Assembly (NCBI GenBank): GCA_030824555.1
Contig: JAVBXK010000045.1
Coordinates: 1 to 44,400 of the forward strand
DNA length: 44,400 nucleotides
Reading direction: 5' to 3'
DNA from: a bacterium
GTDB lineage: Bacteria > Pseudomonadota > Gammaproteobacteria > Burkholderiales > Burkholderiaceae_C
Positions within the stretch are counted from its first letter, which is position 1. Each line of letters starts with the position of its first letter. The notes below the pieces were generated by a model. The model was not told where the DNA came from and did not search any database. It saw only the letters and a list, made by a program, of their open reading frames with translations. Of the stretch, positions 36,783 to 44,400 are shown piece after piece. Both the position numbers and the translations under genes were made by a program.

Positions 36783-39266
36783 ATGATGACTGTGCTGCGA
36801 CGACTGGCCTGGGGCCTGCTGGGGGCGGTGCTGTCGCTGGGTGCGCTGGCCTCCTGGCGCGTGCTGGACGCCGCCGGGCACCTGCAGGTCAACGGTCGCA
36901 TGAAGCTGGCGGGACTGACCGCACCGGTCAAGGTGCTGCGCGACGAGTTGGGCGTGCCCTACATCTTTGCGCAAAACACGCCCGACCTCATCCGCGCGCA
37001 AGGTTTCGTGACCGCGCAGCACCGGCTGCTGCAAATGGAGCTGTTCCGCGCGACATGGCGTGGCGAGTTGGCCGCCACCTTCGGCCCCGACGCCTTGCCC
37101 AGCGACGTTCGCATGCGCGTGCTGGGCCTGCAGCGCAACGGCCAGGCCCACGCCGCCAAGTTGTCCGACGCTTCGCGGGCGTGGCTGCAGGCCTATGTGG
37201 ATGGTGTCAATGCCTACATTGCAGACCACACTGCCGACCACCCGTTCGAGCTGAAGCTGGCCGGCCTGGTGCCCACACCCTGGCAAGTGTCCGATCTGGT
37301 GGCGCTGGTGCACTACGTGAATTACACCCACGCCACCAACTTCAAGTCCGAGGTGATCGGTCAGATGCTGATCGACAAACTGGGTGCCGAGCGGGCGCTC
37401 ACCATCGCGCCGCTGTCCACATCGCCCGATCGCACACCACCCGGCCGTGCCGCCAGCAGCGGCCAGGGTGTGGTGAAAAGCGTGACACCAGGCATCGCCG
37501 TTGAATCGCTGGCCAACGCGCCGGCCGCTTACGCCGCCAACTTGGGGCTGCAGTGGTCACAGCTGACGGTGGCCCCCGAAACCTTGAACCACCAGGGGCT
37601 GGGCTCCAATAACTGGGCGGTGGGCCCCGGCCGCAGCCAGTCGGGCAAGGCCATGGTGGTGAACGACCCGCACCTGGACAACCGCATCCTGCCCGGCACC
37701 TGGCACCCGGTGGGGTTGTTTGCGCCGGGCATACAGGCTGTGGGGGCCGCGTTGCCTGGGGTGCCCGGCATCCTGGTGGGGCGCACCGCGCACGTGGCCT
37801 TCGGCGTGACCAACGCCTACGGCGACGTGCAGGACCTGTATGTGGAAACCCTCGACCCGGCCAACCCCACCCACTACCTGGACGGTGGCAAGAGCGTGCC
37901 CTTTACCGTGGTGACCGAAACCATCCGCATCAAAGACAAGGCTGCCCCCGGTGGCGTGCGCGAACACGCGTTGACCGTGCGCTTCACCCGCCGCGGCCCG
38001 GTGGTCACCGATCATGAGGGCCTGGGGCCCAAGGGCCAGCAGGTGCTGAGCCTGCGCACCACGGCCCATGAATTGCATCCGCCGGTGCTGGGCGTGGAAG
38101 GCCTGCTGACCGCGCCCGATGCGCAGGCGTTCGACCGCGAGGTGCAGAAGATGGACCTCATGCTGTTCAACTTCGTGTTCGGTGACGACCAGGGCAACAT
38201 CGGCCACCGGGCATCGGGTGCCGTGCCCATCCGCAACGGTGCAGACGGTGGCTTCCCGCGCAAGCCCCGCGCAGACGGTACCGACGACTGGACGGGCTAC
38301 ATCCCCAAAGACCGCATGCCCGGCATGTTCAACCCGCAGCGTGCCTGGGTGGGTACGGCCAACCACGACACCCGGCCCGACAACTTTCCCTGGTACTACA
38401 CCACCTATGTGGCCCCCGACTACCGCTACCGACGCATGGCCGAGGTGCTGAACCAGGGCAAGCACATGACCGTTGCCGACCACTGGGCCCTGATGGCGGA
38501 CGACCGCAACCTGCAAAGCGACGTGCTGCGCACCACCCTGGTCGCCGCCCTCAAGGGCGACCCGCAGCACGATGACCTGGCCCGCCTGCTGGAAAAGTGG
38601 GATGGTATCGACCGCGCAGAGCAGGCCGCACCGCTCATTTACCAGGCGCTGTACCGCGAAGTGGCGCTGGCCACCTTCCGCGACGAACTGGGCGACGACC
38701 TGACGCACAGCATGCTGTCCACCTGGTACTACTGGCAGCAGCGTTTCGACGCGCTGGTGGCCCAGCCCGACGACCCGTGGTTTGACGACGTGACCACCAC
38801 AGCCCGCACCGAGAACCTGCGCGACCTGATCCGCCTGGCCGCCTACCGCGTGCAGACCGAGTTGGTGGCCGCCCAGGGGCCCGATGCCAGCCAGTGGCGC
38901 TGGGGCAAGGCGCACACGCTTAACTTCGTGAGCCCGCTGCGCCGCAAAGGTGCGGGGCAGTCGCTGGTGGGGGGCTTCGGGGTGGAGCGCCCTGGCAGCG
39001 GCGACACGCTGAACCGTGGTGTGTACGACTTCATGCAACCCTATGCCGCCAAGTTTTTTGCCTCCATGCGGGTGGTGGTCGATTTCGGGGTGCCAGACCG
39101 CATCGATGCCGTGCTGGCCGGTGGTGTCAGCGAGCGGCATTTCCAACGCAACCAGGCCGACCAGGCCCATGCCTGGGCGAAAGGCGAGCGGCGCAGCTGG
39201 TGGTTCACGCCCGAACAGGCCGAGGCCCACGCGCGCAGCCGGGTTGAATTATTTTTTGATAAATAA
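36783..39266 (+). CDS. Penicillin acylase-family Ntn hydrolase (possible AHL acylase)
   Basis: An 827-residue exported pro-enzyme: N-terminal hydrophobic signal/anchor (8-25), alpha-subunit region to ~274, then the autocatalytic cut before Ser275 in GSNNWAVG, and a beta subunit to the end. VNDPHLDNRILPGTWHPVGL and GVPGILVGRTAHVAFGVTNAYGD are family motifs. Members cleave amide bonds of beta-lactams, acyl-homoserine lactones or other acyl amides; the substrate cannot be assigned. ATG 36783 is chosen (AAGGA 8 bases upstream) over 36774. The C-terminus ELFFDK is read from an abrupt AT-rich stretch. Confidence 0.9.
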   Translation: MMTVLRRLAWGLLGAVLSLGALASWRVLDAAGHLQVNGRMKLAGLTAPVKVLRDELGVPYIFAQNTPDLIRAQGFVTAQHRLLQMELFRATWRGELAATFGPDALPSDVRMRVLGLQRNGQAHAAKLSDASRAWLQAYVDGVNAYIADHTADHPFELKLAGLVPTPWQVSDLVALVHYVNYTHATNFKSEVIGQMLIDKLGAERALTIAPLSTSPDRTPPGRAASSGQGVVKSVTPGIAVESLANAPAAYAANLGLQWSQLTVAPETLNHQGLGSNNWAVGPGRSQSGKAMVVNDPHLDNRILPGTWHPVGLFAPGIQAVGAALPGVPGILVGRTAHVAFGVTNAYGDVQDLYVETLDPANPTHYLDGGKSVPFTVVTETIRIKDKAAPGGVREHALTVRFTRRGPVVTDHEGLGPKGQQVLSLRTTAHELHPPVLGVEGLLTAPDAQAFDREVQKMDLMLFNFVFGDDQGNIGHRASGAVPIRNGADGGFPRKPRADGTDDWTGYIPKDRMPGMFNPQRAWVGTANHDTRPDNFPWYYTTYVAPDYRYRRMAEVLNQGKHMTVADHWALMADDRNLQSDVLRTTLVAALKGDPQHDDLARLLEKWDGIDRAEQAAPLIYQALYREVALATFRDELGDDLTHSMLSTWYYWQQRFDALVAQPDDPWFDDVTTTARTENLRDLIRLAAYRVQTELVAAQGPDASQWRWGKAHTLNFVSPLRRKGAGQSLVGGFGVERPGSGDTLNRGVYDFMQPYAAKFFASMRVVVDFGVPDRIDAVLAGGVSERHFQRNQADQAHAWAKGERRSWWFTPEQAEAHARSRVELFFDK

Positions 39267-39268
39267 TT
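39247..39268. repeat. AT-rich hairpin across the acylase stop codon
   Basis: AATTATTT-(TTTGAT)-AAATAATT, a perfect 8-bp stem containing the TAA stop. The whole 39246-39316 stretch is strongly AT-rich in a GC-rich region. It may help end the transcript or mark a recombination junction. Confidence 0.5.
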
Positions 39269-39314
39269 TGGCTCTACCGCTTTGTCCATATGAATAGTTT
39301 GCTATTGAGTTAAA

Positions 39315-40805
39315 TTGAACCCGCCTGACCACACGTTGCAAGCTTTGAAAGCCCGTTACGGCGAGTCGTACCGATGGCTGCTGTTGCTCTCTGTCATGGT
39401 GGGCACCATGGCATCGATCATGTCGTCCACCATCATCAACGTGGCCATTCCCGACCTGAGCCAGCACTTCGGTCTGGGGCAAGAGCGCGCACAGTGGGCC
39501 ACGTCGAGCTTCATGGCCGCCATGACGGTCTCCATGCTGACCACGCCCTGGCTGCTGGCGCGCTACGGCTACCGGCGCACCTATTCGGGCTGCATGTGGC
39601 TGTTGCTGGTGGGGGGTGTCGGGGGCGGCTTCTCGGGCGACTACGGGCTGGTGCTGCTGGCCCGTGTGCTGGAAGGGCTGGCTGCGGGCGTGACGCAGCC
39701 TATCCCGGCCATCATCATCCTGCGTGCGTTCGAACCGCACGAACAGGGCCGCGCCAGTGGGTTCTTCGGCATGGGCGTGGTGCTGGCCCCGGCCATTGGC
39801 CCCAGCATCGGCGGGTTGCTGGTGGACGCGTTCGGCTGGCGCTCCATCTTCTTCATGGTGGTGCCGTTTTGTCTCGTGTCGCTGTGGCTGGCGCGGCGTT
39901 ATGTGCCGGTCACCGCGCCCGGCGGTGCGGCCGCCAGCGCCGAGGGCGGCGGGCTCGACTGGCGTGGCCTGCTGCTGGCCACGGCGGGTACCTTGTGCCT
40001 GCTCAATGGTCTGGTGCAGTCTCAAACCGGTTCGACGCTGTGGGCCACATTGCTGCTGGGGGCTGCCGGATTGTCAGCTGCCGGTTTCGTGTGGTTGCAG
40101 CGCCACATGCTGACGCGTGCGCACAGCCGCCCGCAGGCGGGGGCGCAGCCGCTCATGAACCTGTCGCTGTTTGCCGACCGGCGGTTTGCCATGGGCAGCC
40201 TGGTGGCCATCATTTACGGCACGGCGCTGTTCGGTTCCACCTATTTGTTGCCGGTGTACTTGCAAATGGGGTTGGGGCTCTCCCCCTCGTTTGTGGGGGC
40301 CATTTTGTTGCCTGCTGGTTTGCTGCTGGCTGTCACCATTGCTGTGGTCGGCCGCCTGGCTGACCGGCAACCGGCCTACCGGCTGGTGTCGGTGGGGCTG
40401 GTGCTGCTGGCCGCGTCGTTTGCGTTGATGCTCACGCTGCGCGGGCCGGGTGCGCCGTGGGCGGTGCCCATGCTGATTGCCTGGACGGTGCTGGGGCGCA
40501 TTGGCCTGGGTTTCATCTTGCCGTCGCTGAACCTTGGGGCCATGCGCAGCCTGCCGCGACACCACATTCCCCAGGGGGCCAGCGTCATCAATTTTTTACG
40601 CATGCTGGGCGGCGCTGCAGGTGTCAGCGTGTGTGGCATCGTGCTGGAGTGGCGGCTGCTCGCACACGGCGCAAACCTGCTGCCGGGCGGCGATGCATCG
40701 GCCAAACTGGCGGCGTTTGACGACACCTTCCTCATGCTGGCCGTGCTGTGTGCCTTGGCGCTGGTGGCGGCCTGGCGCATGCGCGACGCGGATGAGGGGA
40801 GCTGA
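39315..40805 (+). CDS. MFS drug:H+ antiporter, DHA2 (EmrB/QacA) type
   Basis: A 496-residue membrane protein with about 14 helices. Motif A-like LLARYGYRRTYSG and the DHA2 motif GRASGFFGMGVVLAPAIGPSIGG are present, followed by WRSIFFMVVPF. It probably exports hydrophobic compounds by proton antiport, but no EmrA partner is beside it. The start is uncertain: TTG 39315 is used because no ATG precedes the first helix; TTG 39336 is an alternative. It is followed by 3 bp and then repeat A copy 3. Confidence 0.88.
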   Translation: MNPPDHTLQALKARYGESYRWLLLLSVMVGTMASIMSSTIINVAIPDLSQHFGLGQERAQWATSSFMAAMTVSMLTTPWLLARYGYRRTYSGCMWLLLVGGVGGGFSGDYGLVLLARVLEGLAAGVTQPIPAIIILRAFEPHEQGRASGFFGMGVVLAPAIGPSIGGLLVDAFGWRSIFFMVVPFCLVSLWLARRYVPVTAPGGAAASAEGGGLDWRGLLLATAGTLCLLNGLVQSQTGSTLWATLLLGAAGLSAAGFVWLQRHMLTRAHSRPQAGAQPLMNLSLFADRRFAMGSLVAIIYGTALFGSTYLLPVYLQMGLGLSPSFVGAILLPAGLLLAVTIAVVGRLADRQPAYRLVSVGLVLLAASFALMLTLRGPGAPWAVPMLIAWTVLGRIGLGFILPSLNLGAMRSLPRHHIPQGASVINFLRMLGGAAGVSVCGIVLEWRLLAHGANLLPGGDASAKLAAFDDTFLMLAVLCALALVAAWRMRDADEGS

Positions 40806-40808
40806 CGC

Positions 40809-40873
40809 ATGAGCGCCGCCCGGCCGCTCCGAAGGCGCTCAGCCTCGCAGTGCACATCACGGAGGGCAGCCCA
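40809..40873 (+). repeat. Repeat A, copy 3
   Basis: A 65-bp copy differing from copy 2 at five positions. It begins with ATGAGC 4 bases after the MFS stop. The TGAGCGCC/GGCGCTCA stem is intact, and GGAGGG lies 8 bases before the GTG (40874) of the next gene. Confidence 0.88.
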
Positions 40874-43324
40874 GTGAGTGCCAAACACCTCTACGCGTTC
40901 CTGCAGCCTGCATCGGTAGCGGTCATCGGTGCCAGCTCCCGGGCCGACTCCCTGGGCAGCTGGGCGTGGCGCAACCTGGTGTCTGCCGGGTTCGAGGGGC
41001 AACTGCTGCCCGTTAACCTGAAGCACCACACCACGCTGGATGGCCACCGTGTGTACAAACGCGTGGCCGACCTGCCGGTGGTGCCCGACCTGGCACTGGT
41101 GTGCACCCCCGCAGCCACGGTCAGCCGGGTGATCGGTGAGCTGGGTGACCGGGGCACACGCGCGGCCGTGGTGCTGACCGACGGCCTGTCGCCCGCCCAG
41201 ACGGTCGCCATGTTGAAAGCGGCACGCCGCCACACGTTGCGCATCGTGGGCGACCACGCGCTGGGCGTGCAGGTGCCAGGCCTGCGCCTGAATGCGGGTG
41301 TGGCCCCCACGATGCCAGCCGAAGGACAGCTGGCGCTGGTATCGCAATGCGGCGGGGTGACGGCCTCCATGCTCGACTGGGCGCAGGCGCACGGCATCGG
41401 GTTTTCAGCTGTGGTGTCACTGGGCCGCAGCGCCGATGCCGACGCGGCTGACTGGCTCGACCACCTGGGCGGTGACCACCGCACCCGCGCCATCCTGCTG
41501 TACCTGGATGCCGTGCACAGCCCGGCCAAATTCATGTCCGCTGCCAGGGCGGCGGCGCGCAACAAGCCGGTGATCGTGGTCAAAGCCGGTGCCAGGGCAT
41601 GGGCGCACAACAGTGACGCGCCAGATACCGAGCTGCCCCCGTTTGCCGTGGCACCCGATGCGGTGTTCGATGCCGCAGTGGCCCGTGCCGGGTTGCTGCG
41701 CGTGGGCAGCCTGCAAGACCTGTTTCTGGCGGCCCAGGTGCTGGCGCGCTTCCGCGATGGGGGTTCCGGCCCATTGGTGATCCTGGCCAATGGCGGCACC
41801 GGCGCGCTGGCAGCTGACGCTGCCCTGGCCCTGGGCGTGCCCATGGCCACCCTGCTGCCCGACACCTGTGCAGCGCTGGGCCGGTTGCTGGTCGTGCCTG
41901 CTTCCAGCGTGGCCAATCCCGTGCGCGTGCCCCGTGAAGCCCCTGCCCAGGTGTATGCCGAGGCGGCGCAGCTGCTGTGCCAGGACCCGGCGCACGTGCT
42001 GCTGGTGGCCCACGCGCCCACCGTGGCCGTGCAGGCCGAGCAGGTGGCGCAGGCTTTGCTGCCGGTGGCCACGCGGCTGCCCCACCGTGTCATGGCCGCC
42101 TGGTTGGGCGGTGGCAGCCACCGGGCTGCGGCACGCGTGTTCGACGAGGCCGGTTTGCCCACGTACGACACACCCGAACAGGCCGTGCAGGCGCTGGCGC
42201 TGCTGCGCACCCACGCGCAACACCAGCTTGAACTGATGCAGACACCGCCCGCGAGGCTGGCCAGCGTGCCGTCCGATGTGGATGGCCTCCACACCCTGGC
42301 CCACGCCGCCATGGCCGGGCGGCCCGCGAACCTGACAGGCGACGCCGCGCTGCAGCTGCTGGCGCGTGCAGGTGTGCCGGTGCGCGGTGCGCAGACGGGT
42401 GAGGCCGCTCACGTGCCGGGCACCCGCTGGCGCATCACCTTCGGGGTCGACCTGACGTTCGGGCCGGTCATCGGACTGGGCACGTCGGGTTTGCCTGCCA
42501 CCCTGTCGCGCCATGCGGTGGCGTTGCCGCCCTTGAACGTGCCGCTGGCGCACGCCCTGATGACCCGCGCGGGCGTGAGCCTGGGGCCCGACGCTTCGGC
42601 AACGCCAGGTGCAGACGCACCTGCGCACGGCCTGGCCGACCTGCTGCTCAGCTGCTCGCAGCTGATGGTCGACCTGCCTATGCTGGCCGCAGGCCAGATC
42701 ACTTGCGTGCAAGACCACTGGACGGTGGTCGATGCCTCGTTGCAACTGCACCCCGCATGCCCGATGGGGGCTGACCGGTTCGTGATCCAACCCTACCCGC
42801 AGCACCTGGTCGAAACGCTGCTCTGGCAGGGGCAGCTCCTCACGGTGCGTCCCATCCGGCCGGAGGACGAGGCGCAGCACCTGGCATTCCTGGGCAAGCT
42901 GACGCCAGAGGACATCCGCATGCGGATATTCCATGTGCGGCGCAGCATCGAGCACAGCGAGATGGCACGGCTGACGCAGATCGACTACGCCCGCGAAATG
43001 GCCTTCATCGCCACGCGCGTCAACGCCGAAACCGGGCGCGAAGAAACACTGGCAACGGTGCGCGCCACCATCGACGCTGACAACGACGTGGCCGAGTTCG
43101 GGGTCATCGTCCGCTCCGACATCAAAGCCGGGCGGCTGGGGCGTTTGCTGATGACCCGGCTCATTGCCTACCTGGCTGCACGCGGCACACGCCAGCTCAC
43201 GGGCACGGTCCTGACCGCCAACACACGCATGCTGGCGCTGGCGCGCTCGCTGGGTTTTGTCGAGTCCGACAACCCCGACGACCCCACCGACCGCGCCGTG
43301 CGGTTCGTGTCGCTGGACCTCTGA
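40874..43324 (+). CDS. Acyl-CoA synthetase (NDP-forming)-like/GNAT fusion, Pat/YfiQ type
   Basis: An 816-residue protein. The CoA-binding Rossmann domain (~5-125: PASVAVIGASSRADSLGSW) is followed by succinyl-CoA-ligase-like domains (~145-450) and a degenerate ATP-grasp-like part. A C-terminal GNAT acetyltransferase domain (~650-810) includes VIVRSDIKAGRLGRLLM, the acetyl-CoA loop. It resembles the Pat/YfiQ lysine acetyltransferases that inactivate acetyl-CoA synthetase. The ligase part is probably regulatory. The GTG start at 40874 is set by repeat A's Shine-Dalgarno. Confidence 0.85.
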   Translation: MSAKHLYAFLQPASVAVIGASSRADSLGSWAWRNLVSAGFEGQLLPVNLKHHTTLDGHRVYKRVADLPVVPDLALVCTPAATVSRVIGELGDRGTRAAVVLTDGLSPAQTVAMLKAARRHTLRIVGDHALGVQVPGLRLNAGVAPTMPAEGQLALVSQCGGVTASMLDWAQAHGIGFSAVVSLGRSADADAADWLDHLGGDHRTRAILLYLDAVHSPAKFMSAARAAARNKPVIVVKAGARAWAHNSDAPDTELPPFAVAPDAVFDAAVARAGLLRVGSLQDLFLAAQVLARFRDGGSGPLVILANGGTGALAADAALALGVPMATLLPDTCAALGRLLVVPASSVANPVRVPREAPAQVYAEAAQLLCQDPAHVLLVAHAPTVAVQAEQVAQALLPVATRLPHRVMAAWLGGGSHRAAARVFDEAGLPTYDTPEQAVQALALLRTHAQHQLELMQTPPARLASVPSDVDGLHTLAHAAMAGRPANLTGDAALQLLARAGVPVRGAQTGEAAHVPGTRWRITFGVDLTFGPVIGLGTSGLPATLSRHAVALPPLNVPLAHALMTRAGVSLGPDASATPGADAPAHGLADLLLSCSQLMVDLPMLAAGQITCVQDHWTVVDASLQLHPACPMGADRFVIQPYPQHLVETLLWQGQLLTVRPIRPEDEAQHLAFLGKLTPEDIRMRIFHVRRSIEHSEMARLTQIDYAREMAFIATRVNAETGREETLATVRATIDADNDVAEFGVIVRSDIKAGRLGRLLMTRLIAYLAARGTRQLTGTVLTANTRMLALARSLGFVESDNPDDPTDRAVRFVSLDL

Positions 43325-43490
43325 CATACGAGCCCTTTCTCCGGACAGATCCCAGGCTGATGTCGAGGGGTGCTTGCTGGCCACAGGGCTTGACCCGCCG
43401 CCGGGCGGTGCCGCTGCATGCACCCTTGCACGGCAGATACAGGCTGCCGAGGGGGAGGGTAAACACCAATCAAAAACCCGTTTCATGTTC

Positions 43491-43519
43491 TTGATTTAGT
43501 TATTTGTAATAACCATAAT
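43491..43519 (+). promoter_or_regulatory. Sigma-70 promoter with palindrome in the spacer
   Basis: TTGATT (43491-43496), 17 bases, CATAAT (43514-43519). The spacer holds a perfect GTTATT-TGT-AATAAC dyad at 43499-43513, an expected position for a repressor operator. The start point would be near 43526, giving a very short leader before GAGGTG and the ATG at 43543. Confidence 0.7.
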
Positions 43520-43542
43520 TCGCCACCAACGAGGTGAAAACG

Positions 43543-44319
43543 ATGAAGACATACGACGATATCCAGTTCGAAATGCAAGGTCCCGTTGCCGTGGTGCGAC
43601 TCAACCGAGGTGCCAAGCGCAACGCGTTGAGCGACGGTCTGGTGCTGGGCCTGCAGGAAATTTTTTCCAACCTGCCCGACGAAGCGCGCGCCGCAGTCAT
43701 CGATGGCAATGGCGAGCACTTCTGTGCCGGCCTGGACCTGTCCGAGCTGAAAGAGCGTGACGCGGCGCAGGGCCTGCACCACTCGCGCCGCTGGCACGCC
43801 GCGCTGGCGGCCATCGAGCAAGGGCCCGTGCCCGTCATCGCCGCGCTGCACGGTGCGGTGGTGGGTGGCGGGTTGGAGCTGGCCAGTGCCTGCCACATCC
43901 GCGTGGCCGATGCGTCTACCTTCTACGCGCTGCCCGAAGGCAGCCGGGGCATTTTTGTGGGCGGTGGCGGCTCGGTTCGCATCCCCAAGCTGGTGGGTGC
44001 GGCACGCATGACCGACATGATGCTGACCGGCCGCGTGTACAACGCCGAAGACGGCGAACGTGCCGGTTTCGCGCAGTACCTGGTGCCGCAGGGCGAATCG
44101 TTCGACAAGGCGCTGGCACTGGCCCAGCGCGTGGCCACGAACGCACCGCTGACCAATTACGCGCTGATGCACGCACTGCCCCGCATTGCTGAGCAGCCGT
44201 CCGACCACGGTTTCTTCACCGAGGCGCTGATGTCCGCCATCGCGCAGGCAGCGCCCGAAGCCAAAGAGCGCGTGCGTGCCTTCCTGGAAGGCCGCGCAGG
44301 CAAGGTGCAAAAAGGCTGA
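43543..44319 (+). CDS. Enoyl-CoA hydratase/isomerase (crotonase family)
   Basis: A 258-residue crotonase. Oxyanion-hole segments are HFCAGLDLSEL and LHGAVVGGGLELASAC; the downstream LPEGSRGIFVGGGGSVR is the second active-site region, with a glutamate in ALPEGS. It acts on an acyl-CoA, but hydratase, isomerase or hydrolase activity cannot be separated by eye. The ATG at 43543 lies 6 bases after GAGGTG; the in-frame GTG at 43534 is inside that Shine-Dalgarno. It is first in a unit with the gene starting at 44368, which may be a catabolic operon. Confidence 0.9.
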   Translation: MKTYDDIQFEMQGPVAVVRLNRGAKRNALSDGLVLGLQEIFSNLPDEARAAVIDGNGEHFCAGLDLSELKERDAAQGLHHSRRWHAALAAIEQGPVPVIAALHGAVVGGGLELASACHIRVADASTFYALPEGSRGIFVGGGGSVRIPKLVGAARMTDMMLTGRVYNAEDGERAGFAQYLVPQGESFDKALALAQRVATNAPLTNYALMHALPRIAEQPSDHGFFTEALMSAIAQAAPEAKERVRAFLEGRAGKVQKG

Positions 44320-44367
44320 GGCCCACGTTCCAACAAGAGAACTGCCCCCAAATAAATGGAGACAACC

Positions 44368-44400
44368 ATGAGCCAGACCCAGCACACCCCCCCCGTCCAC
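44368..44400 (+). CDS. Start of a further gene, cut by the window end
   Basis: ATG at 44368 with GGAGAC 5 bases upstream; only MSQTQHTPPVH is visible. It is 48 bp after the crotonase stop on the same strand and likely co-transcribed. The product cannot be told. Confidence 0.6.
   Translation, partial: MSQTQHTPPVH

Noticed and set aside
41417-43486. 689-codon minus-strand open frame opposite the GNAT fusion gene
   Set aside because: Low-complexity shadow of a GC-rich gene with clear domains on the plus strand.

Overview
This 44.4 kb window is GC-rich chromosomal DNA. Protein families, codon choice and intergenic repeats point to a denitrifying betaproteobacterium of the Burkholderiales, most likely Comamonadaceae (Acidovorax/Hydrogenophaga/Rhodoferax-like). 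The lineage is inferred from gene content and style; no 16S or other marker is present.

Layout. 0.1-3.8 kb: accessory genes on both strands: a PD-(D/E)XK nuclease-like protein behind a WYL-domain regulator, two small unknown ORFs, and a FecR-domain protein. 3.8-6.2 kb: a haem/haemoglobin-type TonB receptor, divergent from nirS (6.4-8.2 kb, cytochrome cd1 nitrite reductase). nirS is followed by a 165-bp imperfect inverted repeat and a short d1-propeller-like gene. 9.4-10.1 kb: a Ric/YtfE/ScdA iron-centre repair protein. 10.2-11.8 kb (minus): dnr-norE-norF. 11.9-17.6 kb (plus): norC-norB-norQ-[polyferredoxin]-norD, divergent from dnr across a perfect TTGAACAGGTTCAA palindrome. 17.7-20.4 kb (minus): a small ORF, nnrS, a nitroreductase and a hemerythrin. 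20.6-28.0 kb (plus): the complete System I cytochrome c maturation set ccmABCDEFGHI with napF as its last gene. 28.0-33.8 kb (minus): napDAGHBC, convergent with napF at a bidirectional terminator. 34.0-36.7 kb (minus): narXL. 36.8-44.4 kb: a penicillin-acylase-family hydrolase, a DHA2-type MFS transporter, a large acyl-CoA-synthetase/GNAT fusion, a crotonase, and the first codons of a further gene.

How it fits together. NarX/NarL senses nitrate or nitrite. Nap reduces nitrate in the periplasm, using quinol electrons through NapC and NapGH. NirS makes NO, NorCB reduces NO to N2O, and Dnr is the likely NO/low-oxygen regulator. NnrS, Ric and hemerythrin deal with nitrosative damage. Ccm attaches the c-haems of NirS, NorC, NapB and NapC. 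The haem d1 biosynthesis genes and nos genes are not in the window.

Most interesting non-coding signals: (i) two related intergenic repeat families in which every unit sits exactly between start codons and one family carries its own Shine-Dalgarno sequence (ccmA/ccmB, ccmB/ccmC and 40.8 kb); (ii) an FNR-type box followed by an intrinsic terminator directly ahead of the napD Shine-Dalgarno, which looks like an attenuated nap leader; (iii) the large inverted repeat starting at the nirS stop codon; (iv) a palindrome lying exactly in the -35/-10 spacer of the crotonase promoter; (v) a 33-residue ORF translationally coupled to nnrS.
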